NCBI RefSeq assembly: GCF_902459695.1
Contig: NZ_CABPRZ010000026.1
Span: 21,009-85,008, forward strand
Source: Pandoraea terrae
GTDB taxonomy: Bacteria; Pseudomonadota; Gammaproteobacteria; Burkholderiales; Burkholderiaceae
DNA length: 64,000 nucleotides
Reading direction: 5' to 3'
Each line of letters begins with the position of its first letter. Within the stretch, counting starts at the first letter, position 1. The position numbers and the translations under genes are program-made. The notes beneath the pieces are model-generated. The model searched no databases, had not been told where the DNA came from, and was given only the letters and a program-made list of their open reading frames with translations. Positions 30,813 to 38,923 of the stretch are shown piece by piece.

Positions 30813-31706
30813 ATGACTATTTTACTGTATGCGATGACCGCCATCCTCTATGCCGGATTGGCGGTGGCCTCATGGCAGGGATACCGGCGCGATGCCGCCC
30901 TCGTTATCGATGGTGCGGGCGGCGCCCGCATGCCTGCCGGCGCGGGTTCGAACGCCTTGCACTGGCCCCTGCAGGGTGTGCTGCTGGTCGCGCTCGTGGT
31001 GCATGGCGTGCTGTTGCATCAGACGATCTTCCGTGCAGACAGCATGTATTTCGGATTTGCCTATGCGCTGTCCGCGATGCTGTGGCTGTCCGTCGGGATC
31101 TACTGGATCGAGAGCTTCTTCTTCCCGCTCGACAGCCTGCGCATTCTCGTCATGCCGACGGCGTCGCTGGCCTGCCTGATGCCGCTGCTCTTCGCCGACA
31201 ACCGCATCCTGAGCTTTGCCGCGAACCCGGTGTTCAAGCTGCACTTCATCATCGCGAACATGGCCTATGGCCTTTTCGCGCTGGCGGCGCTGCATGCGAT
31301 GCTGATGCTTTATGCGGAGCGGCAACTGCATCCCGCACGTGCGGGTGAGCGCTCGGGCGGCTGGCTGACGCGCTGGCTCGATACGCTGCCGCCGCTGCTC
31401 ACGCTGGAGAAGCTGCTGTTTCGCCTGATCGGCGCAGGATTCGTTCTGCTGACATTGACGCTGGTCTCGGGCGTGATGTTTTCCGAAACCCTGTTCGGCC
31501 GCGCGGTGCGCATCGACCACAAGACAGTGTTCGCCGTCATTTCGTGGGTGATGTTCGGCGCGGTGCTGGTCGGACGGCAATTGTACGGGTGGCGCGGCAA
31601 GGTCGCGCTGCGTTGGGTGCTGGCGTCCTTCGTGACGCTTTTGCTGGCGTATGTCGGCAGCCGCTTCGTGCTCGAGGTGGTGCTGCATCGCATGACGGAG
31701 AGGTAG
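30813..31706 (+). CDS. CcsA/YpjD-family cytochrome c assembly-like membrane protein
   Basis: The 297-residue polytopic protein has about eight hydrophobic segments and the pattern of the YpjD branch of the CcmC/CcsA family: LHFIIANMAYGLFALAALHAM and a late DHKTVFAVISWVMFGAVL, with His residues in positions that bind haem in relatives. YpjD's own role is unclear; it is often found next to ffh, as here. ATG 30813 is divergent from ffh. The product lacks the tryptophan-rich WWD domain of true CcmC/CcsA, so a haem-handling role is uncertain. Confidence 0.85.
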   Translation: MTILLYAMTAILYAGLAVASWQGYRRDAALVIDGAGGARMPAGAGSNALHWPLQGVLLVALVVHGVLLHQTIFRADSMYFGFAYALSAMLWLSVGIYWIESFFFPLDSLRILVMPTASLACLMPLLFADNRILSFAANPVFKLHFIIANMAYGLFALAALHAMLMLYAERQLHPARAGERSGGWLTRWLDTLPPLLTLEKLLFRLIGAGFVLLTLTLVSGVMFSETLFGRAVRIDHKTVFAVISWVMFGAVLVGRQLYGWRGKVALRWVLASFVTLLLAYVGSRFVLEVVLHRMTER

Positions 31707-31712
31707 GGCGCG

Positions 31713-31985
31713 ATGCGCAATATTCTGTTGTTGCTGCTGTTACTGGTGGCGGGTACCTGGTGGATGCGGCGCAAGGAGCGGCGCGATCAGGCCGAGCGTG
31801 TGCGGACCTCCGGCGCGCAACGCGGCGTGCCGCCGCAACGCGACGCGCTGCCGCCGGCCGAGCGTATGGTGCGTTGCGCGCAATGCGGCACTTATCTTCC
31901 GGAGAGCGAGGCGCTTGCCGGCGCCGACGACGCGCACTTCTGCAGCGCCGCGCATCAGCAGGCCTTTCTCGCCCGCCCGCGCTAA
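31713..31985 (+). CDS. PP0621-family small protein with zinc ribbon
   Basis: A 90-residue protein starting 6 bases after the YpjD-like gene, so the two are likely co-translated. An N-terminal membrane anchor (RNILLLLLLLVAGTWWMRR) precedes a short linker and a zinc-ribbon-like end: CAQCGTYLPESEAL then FCSAAHQQAFLAR. The Cys/His pattern fits PP0621-type proteins found beside ffh and pilS in many betaproteobacteria. The molecular role is not known. Confidence 0.85.
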   Translation: MRNILLLLLLLVAGTWWMRRKERRDQAERVRTSGAQRGVPPQRDALPPAERMVRCAQCGTYLPESEALAGADDAHFCSAAHQQAFLARPR

Positions 31986-32095
31986 TACCGCGCTCGCATA
32001 GCCCCTGCCAGGGGCTGTCCAAGCATCAAACGTGCCCGCCCACCCGGCGCGGGGCGCCTTGCGCTCACCGTTCCCATGCACTAAAACTCAGTAAA

Positions 32096-32117
32096 CACAA
32101 AGATCGCACAAAGATCG
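32096..32117 (+). repeat. 11-bp tandem repeat before the DUF1269 gene
   Basis: CACAAAGATCG is repeated twice in tandem (32096-32106, 32107-32117), one helical turn apart, about 50 bases before the next start codon. It could be a regulator site or a chance duplication. Confidence 0.5.
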
Positions 32118-32165
32118 CCAACGGATCGGCTAAGAAGCGAATCATTCGGGACAGGAGGACACGTT

Positions 32166-32684
32166 ATGCTGATGCGCAGACGAATGTATTTCCTGCTCCC
32201 CGATCTCGCCAGCGCACAACGCACGATGAGTGACTTGTTGCTGGCCCGCGTCGAGGAGCGTCACATCCATTTCATGGCCCGCGAGGATATGGAATTGGAG
32301 GGACTGCACGAAGCCAATCTGCTGCAAACATCCGATATCGTGCACGGCGCGGAAGCCGGGCTCGTGATCGGCGGTTTCTGCGGGCTGGCTGTCGGCGCAG
32401 TCGCCGCGTTTTTCCCCATCGTGGGTACGAAACCCCAGTGGGAACTGATGATCATCACGGCGCCGCTCGGCTCGCTGTTCGGCGCGTGGGTCTCCAGCAT
32501 GATCGGTTGCTCGGTGCCGAATTCGCGCCTGAAACCGTTCAAGGACGCGGTCGAACGCGGCATGATTCTCCTCATGATCGACGTGCGCGACGGCCGCGTC
32601 GAGGAAATTCGTGAGCTGTTGCGCGAGCATCATCCGGAAGCGCACATGGAAGGCGTCGAATCCGCCATCCCGGCGTTCCCTTGA
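32166..32684 (+). CDS. DUF1269-family membrane protein
   Basis: The 172-residue product starts MLMRRRMYFLLPDLASAQRT, behind a perfect AGGAGG Shine-Dalgarno 7 bases upstream. The central stretch VIGGFCGLAVGAVAAFF is a glycine-rich hydrophobic segment followed by a second (LGSLFGAWVSSMIG), and the N-terminal YFLLPD with conserved HIHFMARE fits DUF1269. Family members are membrane-associated and uncharacterised. In many betaproteobacteria pilS and pilR lie here, between the PP0621 gene and ampD; they are not present. Confidence 0.82.
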   Translation: MLMRRRMYFLLPDLASAQRTMSDLLLARVEERHIHFMAREDMELEGLHEANLLQTSDIVHGAEAGLVIGGFCGLAVGAVAAFFPIVGTKPQWELMIITAPLGSLFGAWVSSMIGCSVPNSRLKPFKDAVERGMILLMIDVRDGRVEEIRELLREHHPEAHMEGVESAIPAFP

Positions 32685-32949
32685 GCATTGCGAGGGCTTG
32701 ACGATTTGCGAAGTCTTGCGGCCATTCGTGGCCACCTTGCGCCGCACCTGTGAGCGGCGCGGGACGGATCTTCCGCCGGTGCAGCCGGCGCGGATGCCGT
32801 CCCAGGGCGTAGCGGCGCCCAAGGAAGCCTCCCGGCATGGGTTTGCGGGAGGCTTCTGCCATTTTGCGCGCAGCGCTACGCCACACCACCGGCAAGTGCG
32901 CGCAGGCGCCGGATTGGGAAAGCCGTCAGCGTCGGCCGCCGGTCTGGGC
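32685..32949. other. Gap between the DUF1269 gene and the ampD leader
   Basis: About 265 bases without a gene. It contains one clear inverted repeat: GAAGCCTCCCG (32824-32834) and CGGGAGGCTTC (32846-32856) with an 11-base loop, followed by a weak T-run (TGCCATTTT). It may act as a terminator for the DUF1269 gene, though it lies 140 bases after the stop. Otherwise I see nothing specific. Confidence 0.5.
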
Positions 32950-32955
32950 TACAAT
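32950..32955 (+). promoter_or_regulatory. -10 element for the ampD transcript
   Basis: TACAAT at 32950-32955 fits a -10; no good -35 is seen. Transcription would begin near 32962, about 20 bases before the short ORF at 32983. Similar TACAAT elements are upstream of mpl, the RNase gene and maeB. Confidence 0.45.
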
Positions 32956-32982
32956 GGCGCCCCCCTGCGTCAGGAATTCGCC

Positions 32983-33078
32983 ATGATCCTGTCTTTGTCG
33001 TCCGTCATCGTTCGCTTCGGCAGCAACGCCGCGCGCGTGGGCGCGCGTACGCGCATCGTGCGGAGGTGGGCGTCATGA
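32983..33078 (+). CDS. Short 31-codon ORF coupled to ampD
   Basis: A small basic peptide beginning MILSLSSVIVRFGSNAARVG and ending RIVRRWAS. It has an AGGA Shine-Dalgarno 7 bases before ATG 32983, follows a -10 at a suitable distance, and its TGA overlaps the ampD ATG in an ATGA, all of which point to translation. The first ten residues are hydrophobic and the rest carry seven Arg and no acidic residue, so it could be an amphipathic membrane peptide or only a coupling leader. I know no family. Conservation in relatives would decide. Confidence 0.5.
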   Translation: MILSLSSVIVRFGSNAARVGARTRIVRRWAS

Positions 33079-33662
33079 CGAACACCGCGCTCACGATCGG
33101 TGACGACGGCTGGGTCGTGCAGGCTGAACGGATCGCGTCGCCGAATTTCGACGCGCGGCCCGAGGGCATGCCGGTCGACCTGCTGGTGGTGCACAACATC
33201 AGTCTGCCGCCGGGGCAGTTCGGCGGCGGCGAGATCGCACGCTTTTTCTGCAACCGGCTCGATCATGACGCGCATCCGTTCTTCGACGAAATCCGCGGCG
33301 TGCAGGTGTCGGCGCATTTTTTGGTATGCAGGGATGGTGTGTTGCAGCAATTCGTGTCCTGCGACGCGCGCGCCTGGCATGCGGGGGCCTCCGCGTTTCT
33401 CGGGCGCACGCGCTGCAACGATTTCTCGATCGGCGTAGAGTTGGAGGGAAGCGACGACACGCCGTTCGAGGCGGCGCAGTACGCGACCCTGGCGGCCCTG
33501 ACGCGGGCGATTCTCGCGCGTTATCCGATTCAAGCCATCGCCGGACATGCCGATATTGCACCGGAGCGCAAAACGGATCCCGGTCCGTGCTTCGAGTGGC
33601 GAAAGTTCCGGCAGATGGCGGATCTTCCGCCCGAAATGTTGCCGTTTCAAGGGACCGCATAA
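33075..33662 (+). CDS. ampD: 1,6-anhydro-N-acetylmuramyl-L-alanine amidase AmpD
   Basis: AmpD cleaves the peptide from anhydroMurNAc in peptidoglycan recycling and thereby influences AmpC beta-lactamase induction. The 195-residue cytoplasmic amidase_2 protein has zinc ligands in LLVVHNISLPP, a later GRTRCNDFSIGVELEG and IAGHADIAPERKTDPGPCF, where both His and the Asp are conserved. ATG 33075 follows CGGAGG at 33061-33066, in the coupled short ORF. No ampC or ampR is in the window. It sits just before nrdA. Confidence 0.94.
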   Translation: MTNTALTIGDDGWVVQAERIASPNFDARPEGMPVDLLVVHNISLPPGQFGGGEIARFFCNRLDHDAHPFFDEIRGVQVSAHFLVCRDGVLQQFVSCDARAWHAGASAFLGRTRCNDFSIGVELEGSDDTPFEAAQYATLAALTRAILARYPIQAIAGHADIAPERKTDPGPCFEWRKFRQMADLPPEMLPFQGTA

Positions 33663-33802
33663 ACGATGCCGCATGCTTGGGACGACACCGGTGCCGAAGC
33701 GGCGCCGGGGCCGGGCACGTGCATCGCTTACCCCCATGCGGCGGTCGGATTTGCTTGACATGGACGTCCTGCGGGCGTCTGCGGGAACAAAAAATTTATG
33801 TT
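33663..33802. other. Upstream part of the ampD-nrdA gap
   Basis: The gap from 33663 to 34091 (429 bases) holds no gene. This first part shows nothing distinctive beyond a small A+T-rich zone (AAAAAATTTATG near 33790-33800). The remainder contains the nrdA promoter, NrdR boxes and a leader of about 250 bases whose structure I could not resolve. Confidence 0.5.
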
Positions 33803-33830
33803 TTGCGGCTGGCGGCTTCTCCACTATACT
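33803..33830 (+). promoter_or_regulatory. Predicted nrdA promoter
   Basis: TTGCGG (33803-33808) and TATACT (33825-33830) with a 16-base spacer. The -10 lies inside the first NrdR box, which is the expected arrangement for repression. Confidence 0.6.
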
Positions 33831-33868
33831 TAGTGCGAATTCGGGTGTTGACCACTATATATAGTGGT
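33821..33868 (+). promoter_or_regulatory. Paired NrdR boxes upstream of nrdAB
   Basis: CCACTATACTTAGTGC (33821-33836) and the perfect palindrome ACCACTATATATAGTGGT (33851-33868) match the NrdR consensus. Their centres are 31 bases apart, three helical turns, which is the known spacing for cooperative NrdR binding. NrdR is a nucleotide-sensing repressor of ribonucleotide reductase genes; its own gene is not in the window. Confidence 0.88.
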
Positions 33869-34091
33869 TTGACCCTAAATCTTTCGAATCAGTCAAGCGT
33901 GTGTTGCGTCCCGCGACGGGGCACTCGCCAAGCACCAAGCCGTGGTAGCGGGCGCTTTGAGGTACTGGCCGCCCGCCGGTGTCCACGGTGTCATTCGCCG
34001 CTTACCGCGGCGCCCCCAGGGCGCTTCGTCGCCGGCACCACGTCAGTGAAGAAGCGTTTAGCACCACTCAATCGGAACGGGAGTTTTTTAC

Positions 34092-37049
34092 ATGCAAATC
34101 AACGAAAACCTCACCCGCCAGAATCCCTCGTCGAGCGCCCAGCCGGGCGATGCCGCGAGTGCATCGGCGCCCCAGACGACGGGCGCGTTTCAGCCGGCGA
34201 CGAACGCCGACTTCAAGGTGATTCGACGTAACGGCGCGGTGGTGGGTTTCGAGCCGTCGAAGATCGCGATCGCCGTGACCAAGGCCTTCCTGGCTGTCAA
34301 CGGCGGATCGGGCGCGGCTTCGGCGCGGATTCGCGAGCTGGTCGAAGAATTGACCGGCAACGTCGTGCGCGCGCTGGTGCGCAGCCGGCCCAACGGCGGC
34401 ACCTTTCATATCGAAGACATCCAGGATCAGGTCGAACTGGCCCTGATGCGCGCCGGCGAACACAACACCGCCCGCGCATACGTGCTGTATCGCGAAAAGC
34501 GTTCGCAAGAGCGCGCCCATGCCGTCGAGGCGGCGTCCGCCGCGCAGCCGGCTGCCCCGGGCTTGCATGTCACTGACGCAGGCGTAACCCGTCCGCTGGA
34601 CATGCAGGCGCTGCGCAACGTCATCCAGTCCGCCTGTGACGGTCTTGGCGCCGGTGTCGATGCCGAGCCGATCCTGACCGAGACGGTCAAGAACCTGTAT
34701 GACGGCGTGCCGCTGTCGCAGGTCTACGACTCGGCGATCCTGGCCTCGCGCACGCTGATCGAAAAGGATCCTGACTACAGCCTGGTCACGGCGCGCATCC
34801 TGATGCACACGATCCGCCGCGAAATCCTCGGCGAAGAAGTGCCGCAGGGCGAAATGGCCGAGCGCTATGTCGAATACTTCCCGCGCTTTATCAAGCGCGG
34901 CATCGAAGCCGAACTGCTCGACGAGAAGCTGATGCAGTTCGACCTGGTGAAGCTTGGCGCGGCGCTCGACGCTTCGCGCGACCTCCAGTTCAACTACCTC
35001 GGCCTGCAGACGCTGTACGACCGCTACTTCCTGCACGTCGACGGCGCGCGCATCGAAATGCCGCAGGCATTCTTCATGCGCGTCGCGATGGGCCTGGCGC
35101 TCGGCGAAGTCGAGCGTGAAGCGCGTGCGATCGAGTTCTACCAGATCCTGTCGAGCTTCGATTTCATGAGCTCGACGCCGACGCTGTTCAACTCGGGCAC
35201 GCGCCGCTCGCAACTGTCGTCGTGCTACCTGACGACCGTGTCGGACGACCTCGAAGGCATCTATGAAGCGCTGAAGGAAAATGCGCTGCTGTCGAAGTTC
35301 GCCGGCGGTCTGGGCAACGACTGGACGCAAGTGCGCGCACTCGGCTCGCACATCAAGGGCACGAACGGCAAGAGCCAGGGCGTCGTGCCGTTCCTGAAGG
35401 TCGTCAACGACACGGCCGTGGCCGTGAACCAGGGCGGCAAGCGCAAGGGCGCGGTCTGCGCCTATCTTGAAACGTGGCACCTGGACATCGAGGAATTCCT
35501 CGAACTTCGCAAGAACACGGGCGACGATCGCCGCCGTACGCACGACATGAACACGGCCAACTGGATTCCGGACCTGTTCATGAAGCGCGTGATGGAAGGC
35601 GGCGAGTGGACGCTGTTCTCGCCGTCGACCTGCCCTGACCTGCACGACAAGTACGGCAAGGCCTTCGAGACGGCCTACGTCGCCTATGAAGAGAAGGCGG
35701 CGCGCGGCGAACTGAAGCTGTTCAAGAAGGTGCCGGCCCAAGCCCTGTGGCGCAAGATGCTGGGCATGCTGTTCGAAACCGGTCATCCGTGGATTACCTT
35801 CAAGGATCCTTGCAACATTCGCTCGCCGCAGCAGCACGTGGGCGTGGTGCATTCGTCGAACCTGTGCACGGAAATCACGCTCAACACGAGCGAGACCGAA
35901 ATCGCCGTCTGCAACCTCGGCTCGGTGAACCTGGTGGCGCACATGAAGCGCACGGCCAACGGCGGCTATGAACTCGATCACGAAAAGTTGCAGCGCACCG
36001 TCCGGGTGGCGATGCGCATGCTCGACAACGTGATCGACATCAATTACTACGCCGTGGCCAAGGCGCGGAATTCGAACCTGCATCATCGTCCGGTCGGCAT
36101 GGGCATCATGGGCTTCCAGGACTGCCTGCATCTGCTGCGCACGCCGTACGCATCGGATGCCGCAGTCGAGTTCGCGGATCGTTCGATGGAAGCGGTTTGC
36201 TACTACGCCTACTGGGCATCGACCGAACTGGCTGCCGAGCGCGGCAAGTATTCGTCGTACCCGGGCTCGCTGTGGGATCGTGGCATCCTGCCGCAGGACT
36301 CGCTGCGTCTGCTCGCCGAAGAACGTGGCGGCTACGTCGACGTCGACCTGTCGGCAACGCTGGACTGGGATAGCCTGCGCGCGCATATCGCCGCGCACGG
36401 CATGCGCAACTCGAACTGCGTGGCGATCGCCCCGACCGCGACGATCTCGAACATCATCGGCGTTTCGGCCTGTATCGAGCCGACGTTCCAGAACCTCTAC
36501 GTGAAGTCGAACCTGTCGGGCGAATTCACGGTCGTCAACGAGTACCTGGTGCGTGATCTGAAGGAACGCGGCCTGTGGGATGAAGTGATGGTCGCCGACC
36601 TGAAGTATTTCGACGGCTCGCTGGCCCGCATTGACCGCGTGCCGAGCGACCTGCGCGACATCTACGCCACGGCGTTCGAAGTCGAGCCGAAGTGGCTGGT
36701 CGAAGCGGCCTCGCGCCGCCAGAAGTGGATCGACCAAGCCCAGTCGCTCAATATCTATATGGCAGGCGCCTCGGGCAAGAAGCTCGACGAAACCTACAAG
36801 CTGGCCTGGACCCGTGCCCTGAAGACGACGTATTACCTGCGCACGATGGCAGCGACACACGTCGAGAAGTCGACGGTCAGCCGCGGCTCGCTCAACGCGG
36901 TGTCGTCGGGCGGCATAAGCGGCGGACTGGATGCAGCGCCGGAAGCCTCGGTCTCGCCGCTGGCGCAGCCGATGCCGGAAGCCGAAGGCGCCGTGTGCAC
37001 GATGCGCCCGGGCGACCCCGGCTTCGAAGAGTGCGAAGCCTGCCAGTAA
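34092..37049 (+). CDS. nrdA: Class Ia ribonucleotide reductase, alpha subunit
   Basis: NrdA holds the active site that reduces ribonucleoside diphosphates. The 985-residue protein has a disordered Ser/Ala/Pro-rich N-terminus, an ATP-cone from about residue 40 (FKVIRRNGAVVGFEPSKIAI), the barrel with SSCYL, NLCTEITLN and CNLGSVN (the redox-active and radical cysteines), and the CEACQ tail that shuttles electrons from thioredoxin or glutaredoxin. The ATP-cone suggests dATP inhibition. It is longer than the E. coli enzyme mainly at the N-terminus. nrdB follows after 83 bases, and an NrdR operator controls the pair. Confidence 0.96.
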   Translation: MQINENLTRQNPSSSAQPGDAASASAPQTTGAFQPATNADFKVIRRNGAVVGFEPSKIAIAVTKAFLAVNGGSGAASARIRELVEELTGNVVRALVRSRPNGGTFHIEDIQDQVELALMRAGEHNTARAYVLYREKRSQERAHAVEAASAAQPAAPGLHVTDAGVTRPLDMQALRNVIQSACDGLGAGVDAEPILTETVKNLYDGVPLSQVYDSAILASRTLIEKDPDYSLVTARILMHTIRREILGEEVPQGEMAERYVEYFPRFIKRGIEAELLDEKLMQFDLVKLGAALDASRDLQFNYLGLQTLYDRYFLHVDGARIEMPQAFFMRVAMGLALGEVEREARAIEFYQILSSFDFMSSTPTLFNSGTRRSQLSSCYLTTVSDDLEGIYEALKENALLSKFAGGLGNDWTQVRALGSHIKGTNGKSQGVVPFLKVVNDTAVAVNQGGKRKGAVCAYLETWHLDIEEFLELRKNTGDDRRRTHDMNTANWIPDLFMKRVMEGGEWTLFSPSTCPDLHDKYGKAFETAYVAYEEKAARGELKLFKKVPAQALWRKMLGMLFETGHPWITFKDPCNIRSPQQHVGVVHSSNLCTEITLNTSETEIAVCNLGSVNLVAHMKRTANGGYELDHEKLQRTVRVAMRMLDNVIDINYYAVAKARNSNLHHRPVGMGIMGFQDCLHLLRTPYASDAAVEFADRSMEAVCYYAYWASTELAAERGKYSSYPGSLWDRGILPQDSLRLLAEERGGYVDVDLSATLDWDSLRAHIAAHGMRNSNCVAIAPTATISNIIGVSACIEPTFQNLYVKSNLSGEFTVVNEYLVRDLKERGLWDEVMVADLKYFDGSLARIDRVPSDLRDIYATAFEVEPKWLVEAASRRQKWIDQAQSLNIYMAGASGKKLDETYKLAWTRALKTTYYLRTMAATHVEKSTVSRGSLNAVSSGGISGGLDAAPEASVSPLAQPMPEAEGAVCTMRPGDPGFEECEACQ

Positions 37050-37132
37050 GCCGGGCACACCTGTTGCACCTCCGGCGGCGAGCCCGTTCGCGCGTCTCGC
37101 CGCCGCTCAACATTGAATGGACATAGACCCCT

Positions 37133-38302
37133 ATGCTGAATTGGGAAGAAGAGACCAAGGCCGCACAACCGGTTCAACCGGTTACCGCCGCACCGATCGC
37201 CGACGAGCCGTCGCTCGCCTTCGGCACGAACATCCTTGGCACCGACCACGGGGATAACCCGAATGCCATCGCGTCGCAATCGAAGCGCCGTGTCAACGCC
37301 GCAGACAAGCGCGTGATCAACGGCTCGACCGACGTCAACCAACTTGTGCCGTTCAAGTACAAGTGGGCTTGGGAGAAGTATCTGGCCGGTTGCGCGAACC
37401 ACTGGATGCCGCAGGAAATCAATATGTCGCGCGACATCGCGCTGTGGAAGGATCCGAACGGCTTGACGGAAGACGAGCGGCGCGTGGTCAAGCGCAACCT
37501 CGGCTTCTTCGTGACGGCCGATTCGCTCGCCGCGAACAACATCGTGCTGGGCACGTACCGTCACATCACCGCGCCGGAGTGCCGCCAGTTCCTGTTGCGT
37601 CAGGCGTTCGAAGAGGCGATCCACACGCACGCTTATCAGTACATCGTGGAGAGCCTGGGCCTGGACGAAGGTGAAATCTTCAACGCGTACCACGAAGTGC
37701 CGTCGATTCGCGCGAAGGACGAGTTCCTGATCCCGTTCATCGACATCCTGACGGACCCGGCCTTCAAGACCGGCACGCTCGAGACCGATCAGCAGTTGCT
37801 GCGTTCGCTGATCGTGTTCGCCTGCATCATGGAAGGTCTGTTCTTCTACGTCGGGTTTACGCAAATCCTCGCGCTCGGCCGTCAGAACAAAATGACCGGC
37901 GCCGCCGAGCAATATCAGTACATCCTGCGTGACGAGTCGATGCACTGCAACTTCGGTATCGACCTGATCAACCAGGTGAAGCTGGAGAACCCGCACCTGT
38001 GGACGCCGGCGTTCCGCGACGAGATTCGCGAGCTGTTCAAGAAGGCCGTCGATCTTGAATATCGTTATGCCGAAGACACGATGCCGCGCGGCGTGCTGGG
38101 CCTGAACGCGGGCATGTTCAAGGGTTACCTGCGCTTCATCGCGAACCGCCGCTGCACGCAGATCGGCCTCGAGCCGCTCTTCGCGAACGAAGAAAATCCG
38201 TTCCCCTGGATGAGCGAGATGATCGACTTGAAGAAGGAACGCAACTTCTTCGAGACGCGCGTGATCGAGTATCAAACCGGTGGCGCGCTGAGCTGGGACT
38301 GA
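37133..38302 (+). CDS. nrdB: Class Ia ribonucleotide reductase, beta subunit
   Basis: NrdB carries the diiron-tyrosyl radical cofactor. The 389-residue protein has the metal-ligand motifs [28 protein letters not shown] (with the His ligand and a Tyr in the radical position) and [13 protein letters not shown], and a C-terminus [11 protein letters not shown] for NrdA docking. The first 80 residues are a poorly conserved extension. There is no sign of a manganese (NrdF) type gene. It is followed by several inverted repeats and then the histone-like gene. Confidence 0.96.
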   Translation: MLNWEEETKAAQPVQPVTAAPIADEPSLAFGTNILGTDHGDNPNAIASQSKRRVNAADKRVINGSTDVNQLVPFKYKWAWEKYLAGCANHWMPQEINMSRDIALWKDPNGLTEDERRVVKRNLGFFVTADSLAANNIVLGTYRHITAPECRQFLLRQAFEEAIHTHAYQYIVESLGLDEGEIFNAYHEVPSIRAKDEFLIPFIDILTDPAFKTGTLETDQQLLRSLIVFACIMEGLFFYVGFTQILALGRQNKMTGAAEQYQYILRDESMHCNFGIDLINQVKLENPHLWTPAFRDEIRELFKKAVDLEYRYAEDTMPRGVLGLNAGMFKGYLRFIANRRCTQIGLEPLFANEENPFPWMSEMIDLKKERNFFETRVIEYQTGGALSWD

Positions 38303-38465
38303 GATGTTTGGCGACGCGCGTGAGCAACTCACGCGCGCTTCGATATCGCATCGAAGCCATGTTGTCGCCACATCGATGAAGCGATCGCGGTGTGTTGTGT
38401 GCATCAAATACAACAAATTGCGATCGCGATGTTGAGCCATGTACGCTTTTTTATGTACAAAGTAT
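38303..38465. other. Inverted-repeat-rich region after nrdB
   Basis: Three inverted repeats lie in series: GCGCGTGAG/CTCACGCGC (38316-38336), GCTTCGAT/ATCGAAGC (38337-38357), and a larger one in which GCGATCGC (38381-38388) recurs at 38420-38427 with TGTTGT/ACAACA inside. The first may terminate nrdAB although no T-run follows. From about 38440 the DNA becomes A+T-rich. No coding region is seen. Confidence 0.6.
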
Positions 38466-38494
38466 TAACATCGCATCACAAAAGAATTATTATT
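38466..38494 (+). promoter_or_regulatory. Predicted promoter for the histone H1-like gene
   Basis: TTAACA (38466-38471) and TATTAT (38489-38494) are separated by 17 bases in an A+T-rich zone. Transcription would begin near 38501, giving a long leader of about 420 bases. Confidence 0.6.
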
Positions 38495-38500
38495 CGCTCA

Positions 38501-38923
38501 AATGAATTGCAGTCTCAGTAGTCTCGATGAACACACGAAAGCGTTTCGCTTTCATCCCGCGACAGAGAGCTGGTAGTTACGGAGCGTAAAAACCTTGGTG
38601 CATAGCAAGCAGTATCGCTTATCCGCTATCGCAATCTCCTCCATCCCGATGACGGGACAGGCAAGCTACCCCCCCAAGAAACTGGCGACTTTCCAATCTC
38701 ACGACAATCGAATTGCCGGCGGCAGTGTCGCTGGCAATTTTTTTGCGCGCGCGAATCGCACCGAGCAGGTTCGCACGCGCAGCGCCGAATTCATTAGCGT
38801 AAGCAGCCGATGTCCGATGCGTACGCCGATGAATAGCCCGCTCGCCGCCCACGTACCACGCGGCGGTCGGGTTTCCTTCTCAGGTGGTTTGTTTGAACGA
38901 TTCACACGTTCAGGAGATAAATG
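38501..38923 (+). other. Long leader of the histone H1-like gene
   Basis: About 420 bases with no defended gene. A GAAAGCG/CGCTTTC hairpin lies at 38537-38553. ATCTCCT at 38634-38640 is perfectly complementary to the Shine-Dalgarno AGGAGAT at 38912-38918 and could sequester it; a 7-base match may be chance. A frame of 109 codons from 38595 overlaps the start region but shows no protein-like features, and I regard it as spurious. Confidence 0.45.

Noticed and set aside
33836..34091. Cobalamin riboswitch in the nrdA leader
   Set aside because: The reductase is class Ia (nrdA/nrdB with diiron subunit), which does not use cobalamin, and I cannot find a B12-box-like motif.
34068..37058. Long minus-strand frame antisense to nrdA
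   Set aside because: Composition is that of reversed nrdA codons, no motifs, and nrdA on the plus strand is unmistakable.
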